Below are positions 8,184 through 16,682 of a stretch of 64,000 bases of DNA, piece after piece. The stretch is taken from the NCBI GenBank assembly GCA_947458545.1, contig CANGYH010000001.1, forward strand, positions 744,001 to 808,000, written 5' to 3'. How positions within the stretch are numbered: position 1 is the first letter of the stretch; every line of letters starts with the position of its first letter. The notes below the pieces were generated by a model. It searched no databases. It saw only the letters and a program-made list of their open reading frames with translations, and had not been told where the DNA came from. Both the position numbers and the translations under genes were made by a program. The stretch is from Cytophagaceae bacterium. Its GTDB lineage: Bacteria; Bacteroidota; Bacteroidia; Cytophagales; Flexibacteraceae.

Positions 8184-10187
8184 CTAGCGCACCACACTAA
8201 CCTGCACCATGCCTACCACGGCATTGCGGCGCACGTGCGTTGCCAGATACAAGCCCGCAGGGCGCCCCTCCAAAGACAGGGTCAGTTGGTTTGCGGTGGC
8301 GGTGCCTTCTGCTACCAGACGGCCTGCAAGGTCTGTCAGCCGGACGACGTCGCCGGGCAGCAGGTTCAAGAAGCGAGCTTCGCCCTGGGTGGGGTTGGGA
8401 GCTACCACCATCGGCATCAGGCTAACCTCGCCTTCGGTGCTGGTTACAGACAGGCCGTCGAAGTAGTTGAGCAGGTTTGTAACAAACCGGTTGCGGTTGC
8501 TGGCAGGTGCTACGGAGTTTAGGGGGAAGGAGGCGAAGAACGTGCGGCGGTCTCCTACACGGGTACGGATGCCGGCTGGTGTGCTGTTGGCATAGGTGAA
8601 ACTGGCAACGCCAGGAGGCACCAAGGCTAGCTGGTCGTAGCTGGCAGAGCCCATGTTGGTAGTCACAAAGCCTGTAGCGATGGTGTCTCCGGTTACGGCA
8701 CGTACCGAAACTGTACCGTCTGCTCCATTGGCACCTGGGCCGTCTGCCGTGTAGCGGGCACCAAAGTAATCGCGCAGCAGGCTCGTCATGGCAGGAGAGC
8801 CGGCCACGCCGAAGTAACCCCACTCGCAACCCATCAGGGCCACATCTCCGCCTGCATCCATAAAGGCGGCCAGAGAGTCAATCTGAGCAGCCGTCAGCAG
8901 GCCGCTAAACTCGTTGGCACTGCCGATTAGAATCTTGCTGTAATTGGCACGAGAGATTAGCTCGGCCGGAAAAGAACCAGATTCTGTGCGGTTCATAATG
9001 TAGCGGCTGCGGCTTTGGGTTGGCGCATTCACGGCCACACTGGTGTTGGCATCTTTAGAGATGACCAGCAGCTCTGCCCGGCTGTAAACAGGGATAGCAC
9101 TAGATTCTACAAAAGCCTGGAAGCGGGGGTCAGACGGACGAACCTGCAGCGTGATGTTGCCGCGCAGGTTGGTGCCGTTGGTAATGATGACCTGCACGGG
9201 CACCTGCACCGGGTTGGCGGCGTCGGCGGTAATCTCCATAGAATCTACAGCCTGGCCGGTAGCGTCGAGCAGCTTGGTAGAGGTGCCTGCTATCTGCGTG
9301 CGGGGGCCAGAGACCTTAAACTGAGTGGGGCTGGTGGCCGTGGTAGTTACCGTAATGGATTGCGTAATGGTATCTGTGCTGCTGGCCATAATGAGGCGCG
9401 GCACGTTGGTTACGGCAAAAGGCACGGGCTGCGTGGGGGCAGAGTAACCGCCTTGCAGCACACGCTTGCCTGTGTTGTTCTGAATGAAGCCCACCACGGC
9501 CAACTGCCGGATGTCGTACACGTTGGCCAGCCGCCACTTGAAGTTGTACACCATAGAGTCGCCAATGGCCATGGCCGTGGGCAGGGTGGTGCCGTTGGCG
9601 TTGGGCAGCATCTTCTTCATCACATGGGGGAAGACAGTCTCGCCGTTGGAGCCAGGGGCAGTGGGGAAAACAATCTCTTTTTCGATCACCACCGTCTGCA
9701 GGCGCAGGTCTCCTGTGGCATCGGCCACTTTGGTTACCACGGCACGCACGGCAATAGAGTCTACCCTGTTATTGGAGATAATGTAGTTATGCTTCACCTT
9801 CAGCTCGAACGGAGAAGGTACGCCACCCTGGGCATTGATGGTATCTACGTTCCAAGACGATGGCGACCCTGGGCTGTTACCTGCAGTAGGCCTGCGGCCG
9901 TTCATAATGCTGGTAGGCACAGAGCTTACGCCGTAGTAGGTTGTTCGGGCACCGTTGTCAGCCGTATTCTGGGTGTACATGGGGTCAACCCCAGGCCAGC
10001 TTGTATGGTACTTAATAACCACTAGCGGGGCGGTTGCTGCATTTATTCGCTGGGCAATAATGGGGTTAGTGCTAGCGCAGGGCGGGCAGCTGGCTTGCGT
10101 AAAATATTCTAGTAATACAACGCGCTGGGTCTGGGCAAAAGCCAGGGTGGGGGCAGCCAACAGGCTAGCCAACAAAAGGTGCTTCAT
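8184..10187 (-). CDS. Secreted Omp28-like protein with T9SS sorting domain
   Basis: A 667-aa exported protein. A signal peptide (MKHLLLASLLAAPTLAFAQ) is followed by an Omp28-type thioredoxin-like domain with a CPPC motif (EYFTQASCPPCASTNP), then YYGVSSVPTSIMNGR, which resembles the cis-proline loop of thioredoxin folds. The middle is beta-rich, with an internal segment (ILIGSANEFSGLL, FMDAGGDVALMGCEWG) like a glutamine-amidotransferase-type flavodoxin fold. The C-terminus (APNPTQGEARFLNLLPGD to VRLTDLAGRLV and GLYLATHV) is a type A T9SS sorting domain. Omp28 relatives are surface proteins of poorly known function; a redox or adhesion role is possible. ATG 10187 was chosen because it starts the signal peptide. 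It is divergent from another small secreted protein. Confidence 0.85.
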   Translation of the reverse strand: MKHLLLASLLAAPTLAFAQTQRVVLLEYFTQASCPPCASTNPIIAQRINAATAPLVVIKYHTSWPGVDPMYTQNTADNGARTTYYGVSSVPTSIMNGRRPTAGNSPGSPSSWNVDTINAQGGVPSPFELKVKHNYIISNNRVDSIAVRAVVTKVADATGDLRLQTVVIEKEIVFPTAPGSNGETVFPHVMKKMLPNANGTTLPTAMAIGDSMVYNFKWRLANVYDIRQLAVVGFIQNNTGKRVLQGGYSAPTQPVPFAVTNVPRLIMASSTDTITQSITVTTTATSPTQFKVSGPRTQIAGTSTKLLDATGQAVDSMEITADAANPVQVPVQVIITNGTNLRGNITLQVRPSDPRFQAFVESSAIPVYSRAELLVISKDANTSVAVNAPTQSRSRYIMNRTESGSFPAELISRANYSKILIGSANEFSGLLTAAQIDSLAAFMDAGGDVALMGCEWGYFGVAGSPAMTSLLRDYFGARYTADGPGANGADGTVSVRAVTGDTIATGFVTTNMGSASYDQLALVPPGVASFTYANSTPAGIRTRVGDRRTFFASFPLNSVAPASNRNRFVTNLLNYFDGLSVTSTEGEVSLMPMVVAPNPTQGEARFLNLLPGDVVRLTDLAGRLVAEGTATANQLTLSLEGRPAGLYLATHVRRNAVVGMVQVSVVR

Positions 10188-10358
10188 GTAAAGGTGTAGG
10201 CAGTCGGGCAAAAAAGGTTTAGTGTAGTGTCTCCACGATACGTAGAAAAGCCAGGGAGGGTCGGCAATTCAAAAGATTGGTTGGCTGCATCGGTCGGTCG
10301 TACAAACAATCCATCTCAAAAGCAACCAATGACACCCCAAAACGATTCTGACACGGGC

Positions 10359-10391
10359 TTTGGGCCAAATATAGAAACCTCAATACCTTTG
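10359..10391 (+). promoter_or_regulatory. Bacteroidota-type promoter of the small T9SS protein gene
   Basis: TTTG at 10359-10362 and TACCTTTG at 10384-10391 are 21 bp apart, matching the Bacteroidota -33/-7 promoter. This is the cleanest two-part promoter in the window. The start codon at 10450 leaves a leader of about 50 nt. Confidence 0.7.
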
Positions 10392-10449
10392 CACAAAAGA
10401 CGGTTGAACGGACCGGCGCCGCAGTGACCGTCAGACCACCTACCACATC

Positions 10450-11121
10450 ATGCACAAATACCTTTACGCACTGTGTGCCGCCTTGCTTTGCCTGGCTGCC
10501 CCTGCCCAAGCCCAAACCCTGGAGCTTTTTAACCGCGACACCCTAGTTACCTCTGAGCCGCAGCCACTCGATCCTGCCTTCGGCTATTGCAAGATTCGGA
10601 ATATTGGGAGCAACACGGCCCGCGTTATCGTACGGCGCACCATAGAGTCGGCCCCGGCCAACCAGCAGTTTTACTTCTGCTTTACGGTAAGCTGCTACTC
10701 GCCCTTTACAGACGAGAGCACCGATACGCTAACGCTACCTGCAGGCGGGGTAGATTCTTCATTTAAGGCCTACATCAACCCCATGGGCGAGCTGGGCCAG
10801 GCCAACGTGCGCTACGAGTTTATTGACCTGAACACCAACAGCCGCACCAGCATCCGCTTCCGCTACAGTACCGTGCTGGTGTCTGTAAAAGAGCGCGCCG
10901 CCTTGCAGGCCCTCGTTGCCTCTGCCATGCCCGCCCGTGGCACCTTGACGCTGGCCCCCAATGCGGGCCTACGACTTACGCTGGCAGACATGGCCGGGCG
11001 GCAGGTACGCACCTTCTTGGCCGGAGCCACCCCTACCCCGGCAGACCTTACTGGCCTCATGCCAGGTGCCTATGTGCTGCAGGCCGCAGACGGCAGACGC
11101 TGCCGCATTGTGGTAGAGTAA
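10450..11121 (+). CDS. Small secreted protein with T9SS-like C-terminus
   Basis: A 223-aa exported protein. It has a signal peptide (MHKYLYALCAALLCLAAPAQAQ), a beta-sandwich of about 110 residues with three cysteines that could form a disulfide (YCKIRNIG, FYFCFTVSCYSPF), and a C-terminal part (APNAGLRLTLADMAGRQVRT, GAYVLQAADGR) that resembles a short T9SS type A sorting domain. The middle domain has the look of the Bacteroidota Omp28-linked beta domain, fitting its position divergent from the Omp28-like gene. No catalytic motif is visible and the function is unknown. It has its own promoter and ends at a 36-bp palindrome. Confidence 0.78.
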   Translation: MHKYLYALCAALLCLAAPAQAQTLELFNRDTLVTSEPQPLDPAFGYCKIRNIGSNTARVIVRRTIESAPANQQFYFCFTVSCYSPFTDESTDTLTLPAGGVDSSFKAYINPMGELGQANVRYEFIDLNTNSRTSIRFRYSTVLVSVKERAALQALVASAMPARGTLTLAPNAGLRLTLADMAGRQVRTFLAGATPTPADLTGLMPGAYVLQAADGRRCRIVVE

Positions 11122-11146
11122 GTTTTCAGACAGCAGCCCGCTTATT

Positions 11147-11182
11147 AAACGAGGCACCCTTGCATGCAAGGGTGCCTCGTTT
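11147..11182. terminator. 36-bp perfect palindrome, probable terminator
   Basis: Bases 11147-11164 are the exact reverse complement of 11165-11182, starting AAACGAGG and ending CCTCGTTT, with no unpaired loop. It sits between the small secreted protein gene and the symporter gene and would end the first transcript. Confidence 0.75.
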
Positions 11183-11194
11183 GCGTTTAGGCTG

Positions 11195-11202
11195 CAACTT
11201 TG
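11195..11202 (+). promoter_or_regulatory. -7-like box before the symporter gene
   Basis: CAACTTTG ends 5 bp before the ATG at 11208 and resembles TAnnTTTG with C for T at the first position. The same octamer precedes the starts at 54457 and 25539. Confidence 0.4.
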
Positions 11203-11207
11203 CCTAT

Positions 11208-12992
11208 ATGTCTGCCTATCTCGCCTGGCCCGACGTGGCCATCATTTTGGCATTTCTGGGGCTATCGCTGCTCATCGGGGTCTATTACAGCAAGCGGGCC
11301 TCTGGCTCGTTAGAGAGTTTCTTTCTGGGAGGGCGCTCGTTCCCGTGGTGGCTATCGGGTATATCGCTGGTGGCCACCACGTTTGCCGCAGACACCCCGC
11401 TGGCCGTTACTGAGCTGGTGGCCAAAAACGGCATTGCAGGCAACTGGCTGTGGTGGAACATGATGGCAGGCGGCATGCTCACCACGCTCTTTTTTGCCCG
11501 GCTCTGGTGGCGCAGCGGCATCTTGACGGATGTGGAGCTGGTAGAGCTGCGCTACGGCGGAGCACCGGCCAGGTTCTTGCGCGGGTTTAAGGCAGTGTAC
11601 CTGGGCTTGTTTATGAACACGCTCATCATCGGCTGGGTCAATCTAGCCATGGGCACCATCCTGGAGGCGTTTTTCGGTTTGGACGCTAACCAGACCTTCT
11701 GGGCGCTGGCGGCCTGTATGGTGCTGGTAGCGTTTTACAGCAGCCTCTCGGGGCTTTGGGGGGTGGCGGTTACAGACTTCTTTCAGTTTTTGCTGGCTAT
11801 GGGGGGCTGCATTGTGCTGGCCGTCTATGTGCTAGACCTGCCCCAGGTAGGTGGGATGGCAGGCCTCACGCAGCGGTTGCGGCCCGAGCAGTTGGACTTC
11901 TTCCCTACCCTGGGCGACGCAGGCACGGGCATGGCCTTGAGCCTGGGGGCCTTCCTGGCCTACATTGGCGTGCAGTGGTGGAGCAGTTGGTACCCCGGGG
12001 CAGAGCCCGGTGGCGGCGGCTACGTGGCACAGCGCATCATGTCGGCCAAGTCTGAGCGCGACGCCACCCTATCGAGCCTGCTGTTTCAGATCCTGCACTT
12101 CTGCGTGCGGCCCTGGCCGTGGATCATCGTCGCGCTAGCCACATTGCTCATGTACCCCGGCCTGGAAGAGCCCAAGTTCGGCTACGTCTATGCCATGCGA
12201 GACCATTTGCCGCCGGGGCTCAAAGGGCTGCTGCTGGCCAGTTTCTTGGCGGCGTATATGTCCACTGTCAGCTCGCAGTTCAACTGGGGGGCTGGTTACC
12301 TTACTTCCGACTTATACCTGCGGTTCTTCAATCCCAAGGCAGGCCTCAAGGCGCAGGTGCTGGCCGGGCGCGTGGCCACCGTTTTCATCGCAGGGCTAAG
12401 CCTCTGGGTGGGGCAATACATGAACTCCATCTCGGGCGTGTGGACGTTTATGATCGAGGCAGGGGCGGGTATTGGGCTGGTGCTGATTTTGCGCTGGTAC
12501 TGGTGGCGCATCAATGCATGGTCAGAGATTACGGCCTCGCTGGTGCCGCTGATGGTGTACGGCCTTACCTCTACGGGGGTGCTTGGGGCAGAGCTGTCTT
12601 CCTTCCCCAACAGCTTCTTTGTCATTGTAGGCTGTACAACGGTGGCCTGGCTGTTGGTGACGTTGCTAACCCGCCCCGAGCGCAACGAGACGCTCATCGC
12701 CTTCTACCGCCGCGTACGCCCCGAGGCTGGCTGGGAGCCCATCCGCATCGCAGCCCGGATGCCTAAAGAAAACGGCAAGCTCGGCCTGCGCCTGTTGGCT
12801 TGGCTGGCGGCCATCGGTATGGGCTACTCTACGCTTTTTGCAACGGGCTATGCGCTGTTTGGCCGTTGGGCCCAAGCCAGCATTTGGGGGGCGGGGCTGG
12901 CCGTATCGCTGACATTGTTCATCTTCTTGATAAACAAAGGCCATGCACTGGCGGCGACGCCCGGCCCTACCTTGCCCGCTGATAAGGCATGA
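11208..12992 (+). CDS. Sodium/solute symporter family transporter
   Basis: A 594-aa inner-membrane protein of the SSS family, which couples sodium entry to uptake of a sugar, amino acid or other organic solute. About 13 or 14 hydrophobic helices are visible. N-terminal family features are SKRASGSLESFFLGGRS and the discontinuous first helix WWLSGISLVATTFAADTPLAVTE. A later conserved segment is AAYMSTVSSQFNWGAGYLTSDLY, which in the family contributes to the sodium site. The substrate cannot be read from sequence. The ATG at 11208 follows a -7-like box; an earlier in-frame start would fall inside the terminator palindrome. The last four bases overlap the hemG start, so the two are co-transcribed. 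Confidence 0.93.
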   Translation: MSAYLAWPDVAIILAFLGLSLLIGVYYSKRASGSLESFFLGGRSFPWWLSGISLVATTFAADTPLAVTELVAKNGIAGNWLWWNMMAGGMLTTLFFARLWWRSGILTDVELVELRYGGAPARFLRGFKAVYLGLFMNTLIIGWVNLAMGTILEAFFGLDANQTFWALAACMVLVAFYSSLSGLWGVAVTDFFQFLLAMGGCIVLAVYVLDLPQVGGMAGLTQRLRPEQLDFFPTLGDAGTGMALSLGAFLAYIGVQWWSSWYPGAEPGGGGYVAQRIMSAKSERDATLSSLLFQILHFCVRPWPWIIVALATLLMYPGLEEPKFGYVYAMRDHLPPGLKGLLLASFLAAYMSTVSSQFNWGAGYLTSDLYLRFFNPKAGLKAQVLAGRVATVFIAGLSLWVGQYMNSISGVWTFMIEAGAGIGLVLILRWYWWRINAWSEITASLVPLMVYGLTSTGVLGAELSSFPNSFFVIVGCTTVAWLLVTLLTRPERNETLIAFYRRVRPEAGWEPIRIAARMPKENGKLGLRLLAWLAAIGMGYSTLFATGYALFGRWAQASIWGAGLAVSLTLFIFLINKGHALAATPGPTLPADKA

Positions 12993-14323
12993 CCCAGCAC
13001 ACCCAGACGCTCATTGTTGGAGGCGGCATCAGCGGCCTAGCCCTGGCCCGGGCCCTCACCGAGCGCGGCCACGACAACCTGCTGCTAGAGCAAACCGCCC
13101 GCGTGGGCGGCGTGATAGACACCTACACCCCGCCGGGCACCGCCTGGCAAATGAACTACGGTGCCAACACCCTCTTTGTAGATGAAGAGGTGATGGCCTT
13201 TCTGGAGCGCAGCGGCCTGGGCCCCAACTGGGTAGAGCCCTCGGCTATCTCCAAAGCGCGCTTCATTCTGAAGGGAGACACCTACCACAAGCTGCCCGGA
13301 GGACCGCTGAGTCTGCTCTTTGGCGGGTTCTTTAGCCTCGGCACCAAGCTGCGGCTGCTGCGCGAGTTGCGCCTAAAGCCGGGTGATATCTCACCCCCGG
13401 CCCAGCCCGAGACAGTGTATGACTTCTTTGCCCGCCACTTTGGCCAAGAGGTATGCGAGTGGGCCGTGCAGCCCTTTCTGGCAGGGATTTACGCCGGAGA
13501 CGCCAAGCAACTGCTCATTGACCTGGTCTTCCCCAAGCTGGTGGCTATGGAGCGCGAGCACGGCAGCCTGCTCAAAGGCCTGCGCAAGGCCGGGCTGGGC
13601 GGGCGTCGCAAGTCCATATCGTTTGTAATGGGTATGCGCGAGCTCTGCGAGGCCCTGGCCGATATGACCCAAGCCGTGCAGGGGCAGACAGAGGTCGTAG
13701 CCCTGGCGCGCAATGCCGACGGCTGGCTGGCCACCGACCATAACGGCGATACCTACCAAGCCCGGCAGGTGGTGCTGGCCTTGCCTGCCTACCAGGCTGG
13801 CAAGCTATTGGCCCAGCACTACCCTAACCTGGCAAAGCGCTTGGCCCAGGTCCACTACACGGAGCTGGCCCAGGTCCACATCGGCTTTGCCGAGAAGGAC
13901 ATTGCCCGGCCTTTGCGGGGCTTCGGGGGGCTGCATCCACCGGCGGCGGGCACGTTTACCAGCGGGGTGCTTTGGGTAAGCTCTGTGCTGCCCATGCGGG
14001 CCCCGGCGGGCAGCCAATTGTTGGTGGCCTTTGTGGGCGGGGAGGGCCGGCCCTCTATAGCTACCCTGCCTGACGCAGAGATATTAGACCGCACAGAGGC
14101 CGAGCTGCGCCGCCTGTACGGTATAGAGGCCCCGGCCACGGTGCGCCACCTGCGTCGGTGGCGGCAGGCCATCCCCCAATACGACCACCGCCTGCTGGGC
14201 CTGGCCGAGGCTGCCCAAGCACCAGAGCCCGACGGCCTCTACCTGAACGGCAATTACATCGGCGGTGTATCTGTGCAAGACTGTATCCTGAAGGGGCTGC
14301 GCCTGGCCGAGCGTTTGGGCTAG
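12989..14323 (+). CDS. hemG: Oxygen-dependent protoporphyrinogen oxidase
   Basis: A 444-aa FAD enzyme that oxidises protoporphyrinogen IX to protoporphyrin IX, the penultimate step of haem synthesis (HemY/HemG type). The FAD-binding motif GGGISGLALARAL is at the N-terminus, with an acidic residue ending the second strand (LLLEQTARVGG). The middle carries the substrate-domain segment CEWAVQPFLAGIYAGDAKQL, close to the family motif for the active-site region. The C-terminus has the second FAD motif GLYLNGNYIGGVSVQDCILKG cut to the family pattern G-N-x-x-x-G-V. It overlaps the symporter gene by ATGA, implying translational coupling. Ordinary amine oxidases are the main alternative, but the C-terminal motif favours this call. 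Confidence 0.9.
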   Translation: MTQHTQTLIVGGGISGLALARALTERGHDNLLLEQTARVGGVIDTYTPPGTAWQMNYGANTLFVDEEVMAFLERSGLGPNWVEPSAISKARFILKGDTYHKLPGGPLSLLFGGFFSLGTKLRLLRELRLKPGDISPPAQPETVYDFFARHFGQEVCEWAVQPFLAGIYAGDAKQLLIDLVFPKLVAMEREHGSLLKGLRKAGLGGRRKSISFVMGMRELCEALADMTQAVQGQTEVVALARNADGWLATDHNGDTYQARQVVLALPAYQAGKLLAQHYPNLAKRLAQVHYTELAQVHIGFAEKDIARPLRGFGGLHPPAAGTFTSGVLWVSSVLPMRAPAGSQLLVAFVGGEGRPSIATLPDAEILDRTEAELRRLYGIEAPATVRHLRRWRQAIPQYDHRLLGLAEAAQAPEPDGLYLNGNYIGGVSVQDCILKGLRLAERLG

Positions 14324-14416
14324 GCAAGGCGCCATTCGGTTAACTATGCTTGTTTGCCGTACCTTAGCCGTCAGGACGCGAACCTTTCCTTTAACCGACA
14401 GCTCTTTATAGTTCTG

Positions 14417-16492
14417 ATGACAGGCCTTTTCAGGGTACAGCTGCTGGCTGTATGGCTCTTTTGCTTGCCATGCCTGGTGGCGCTGGCACAACCCGTCGCC
14501 TTTGAGGTACCCGAGCAAGTGACCTTTGCCGGGCAGCGGCTAAAGCTTACGCCCGATGCGCAGGCCGTCATCAAAAAGCATGGGCAGTCTTTGGTGCGCA
14601 ATGCCAAATTCTACCGCGCCATGACCGAGCGCGCCGACGCCTACTTCCCGCTCGTCGAGCGCATTTTCAGGGAAGAAGGTTTGCCAGATGACTTCAAATT
14701 CTTGGTGATCCAAGAGTCTGGCCTGGCCTCAGATGTTGTAAGCCGCTCTAATGCCGTTGGATACTGGCAGTTCAAGGCAGAGACGGCCACCGAATTGGGC
14801 CTGCGCGTAGATCCGGACGTGGACGAGCGAATGCACATCATGGCCAGCTCGCGCGGGGCGGCCCGATATCTGGTGCGCAACAATAATGTGCTCCAGAACT
14901 GGACCTACGCCTTGCTGAGCTACTACTCGGGCCTGACGGGTAGCAAGCCCTACACCAAGCCCGAGTACATCGGCGCTACGGAAATGGAGCTGGACAGCAG
15001 CACACACTTCTACGTGCTCAAGTTTCTGGCCCACAAGATTGCCTTTGAGAACGCGGTGAACCGCAGCCCCAACCCCGGCCTGCAGATTGCAGAGTACCCC
15101 GATTGCGAAGGCAAGACCCTGCGCCAGATAGCCGCCGAAACCAACATCGAGCTGGCCCAACTGGAGATGTACAACAAGTGGTGCCGCACCGGGGTGGTAC
15201 CGGCTGACCGGGATTACACCGTCATCGTCCCCGTAACGGGCGGGCAGCAGCCCAGCTGGATGGCCATGACCACGCGTCCTACCCCACAACTGGGCAACAA
15301 CCTGAAGCCTTGGAAGGAGAAGCGCTTCTTTGGCCTGATAGAGGTGGAGCCCACCCCGGTGGACCCGAGCCTGAACCAGGAGCAGCCCGTCTTCTTTAGC
15401 TGGAACGGCATCAAGGCCATTTTGGCCCGCAAGGCAGACAACATCAACAAACTGGCCCTGGCCGCAGGGGTCAGCAAAGAAGACTTGATGGATTACAACG
15501 ACCTGCGCGTGTTTGACCTCATCGTACCCGGGCAGGTGTATTATGTGAAGCCCAAGCGGCGCAAGGCCAAGATCCCCTTCCACACCGTGCGCTCGGGCGA
15601 AACGATCTGGGAGGTGGCCCAGAACTACGGCCTGACCCTGGAGGCACTGATGCGCAAAAACCGCATGCGCACCCCCGAAAAGCTGGCCACGGGCCGCATC
15701 CTGTGGCTGCGCCACATCCGCCCAGAGGACCATCCCATCGAGTACGACAAGTCTGTGCCGCAGGCCGCCCCGGTGCCCGTTACCCGGCCGATAGACAAGC
15801 CGCTGCCTGTGCTGGCCAGCACGGCCAACCCGCCTGCCACGGCCGTTGTAACGGCCCCGCCTAAGCTGAAGGACCCCGATGCCCCCTCCCTGCAAGAGCT
15901 GGGCGATAAGTACGAGGACGTGCAGCCCAACACCAAGGCCGAGCAAGTAACCGTCCCCCTGGAAACCGGCGACGAGGCCCAGGCCACCCCCTTCCCTAAG
16001 GCCCCGCAAAACGAAACCGAGGCCGCCGGCGGCGAGCGCGTACCCACCCCCGCCAAAGCCGAAGAACCCGCCAAGCCTGCTGCCCTGCCTGCAGCCAAGC
16101 CTGCCCCTGCCAAGCCCGCACCCTCACCGGTGGTGGCTGCGCCCAAACCGGCCCCGGTCACTGCCCCGGCAGGCCCCCGCACCCACACCGTGCAGCCCAA
16201 AGAGACCCTGTATGGCATCACCAAGCAATACGGCATTGCCGCCGCCGAGCTTGTGGCCGCCAACCCCACCCTAGAGCAAGGCTTAAAAGTTGGCATGGTG
16301 CTGACCATACCCTCGGCCCAACCCGCCGCCGCACCGCCTGCGGCCTTGCCTGCCGCTACCCACACCGTAGCCCCCGGCGAGACCTTTTACAGCATTGCTA
16401 AGCGCTATGGCCTGAAGGTGGACAGCCTCAAAGCCCTCAACCCCGAGGCAGAGGCAGGGCTCAAAATCGGGCAGGTGCTGAGGTTGAAGTAG
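14417..16492 (+). CDS. Lytic transglycosylase with LysM repeats (MltD-like)
   Basis: A periplasmic or outer-membrane-associated enzyme of 691 aa that cleaves peptidoglycan glycan strands to 1,6-anhydro products. It begins with a signal peptide (MTGLFRVQLLAVWLFCLPCLVALAQ). The SLT domain follows, with catalytic Glu in VIQESGL, then NAVGYWQFKAETATELGL and the ALLSYYSG motif. Toward the C-terminus are a degenerate LysM (NINKLALAAGVSKEDLM) and three good LysM modules (HTVRSGETIWEVAQNYG, HTVQPKETLYGITKQYG, HTVAPGETFYSIAKRYG). A linker rich in Ala, Pro and Lys lies between the second and third. A TTG at 14354 is possible, but the ATG at 14417 starts the signal peptide directly. Confidence 0.9.
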   Translation: MTGLFRVQLLAVWLFCLPCLVALAQPVAFEVPEQVTFAGQRLKLTPDAQAVIKKHGQSLVRNAKFYRAMTERADAYFPLVERIFREEGLPDDFKFLVIQESGLASDVVSRSNAVGYWQFKAETATELGLRVDPDVDERMHIMASSRGAARYLVRNNNVLQNWTYALLSYYSGLTGSKPYTKPEYIGATEMELDSSTHFYVLKFLAHKIAFENAVNRSPNPGLQIAEYPDCEGKTLRQIAAETNIELAQLEMYNKWCRTGVVPADRDYTVIVPVTGGQQPSWMAMTTRPTPQLGNNLKPWKEKRFFGLIEVEPTPVDPSLNQEQPVFFSWNGIKAILARKADNINKLALAAGVSKEDLMDYNDLRVFDLIVPGQVYYVKPKRRKAKIPFHTVRSGETIWEVAQNYGLTLEALMRKNRMRTPEKLATGRILWLRHIRPEDHPIEYDKSVPQAAPVPVTRPIDKPLPVLASTANPPATAVVTAPPKLKDPDAPSLQELGDKYEDVQPNTKAEQVTVPLETGDEAQATPFPKAPQNETEAAGGERVPTPAKAEEPAKPAALPAAKPAPAKPAPSPVVAAPKPAPVTAPAGPRTHTVQPKETLYGITKQYGIAAAELVAANPTLEQGLKVGMVLTIPSAQPAAAPPAALPAATHTVAPGETFYSIAKRYGLKVDSLKALNPEAEAGLKIGQVLRLK

Positions 16493-16648
16493 AGCTAGAC
16501 TAGAGGAATGCTGGCCTCTGGCAGGGTACTGATTTGACCCTCCAAAGGAGCAAAACTGCCCTATCCTAGACGAAATACGTGTGGTTGGGGCTTGGCCTCT
16601 CTGAAAGGGGTAGTTACTTGAACGGCATACCCGCCTCCACTTGCAACT

Positions 16649-16656
16649 TACCTTTG
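16649..16656 (+). promoter_or_regulatory. Putative -7 box of the E1 gene
   Basis: TACCTTTG, an exact TAnnTTTG match, ends 26 bp before the ATG at 16683. The preceding 150 bp are non-coding; a TTG at 16618-16620 lies too far upstream for an ideal -33. Confidence 0.5.
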
Positions 16657-16682
16657 CGCCACGCACCTATTTGCACCCACTA

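Noticed and set aside
14729-16009. 426-codon minus-strand open frame
   Set aside because: It is antisense to the lytic transglycosylase with its SLT and LysM motifs; no family-like motif in this frame.
15781-16200. Possible repeat or horizontally acquired tract in the transglycosylase gene
   Set aside because: The skewed composition comes from an Ala/Pro/Lys-rich linker between LysM modules, common in this protein type.
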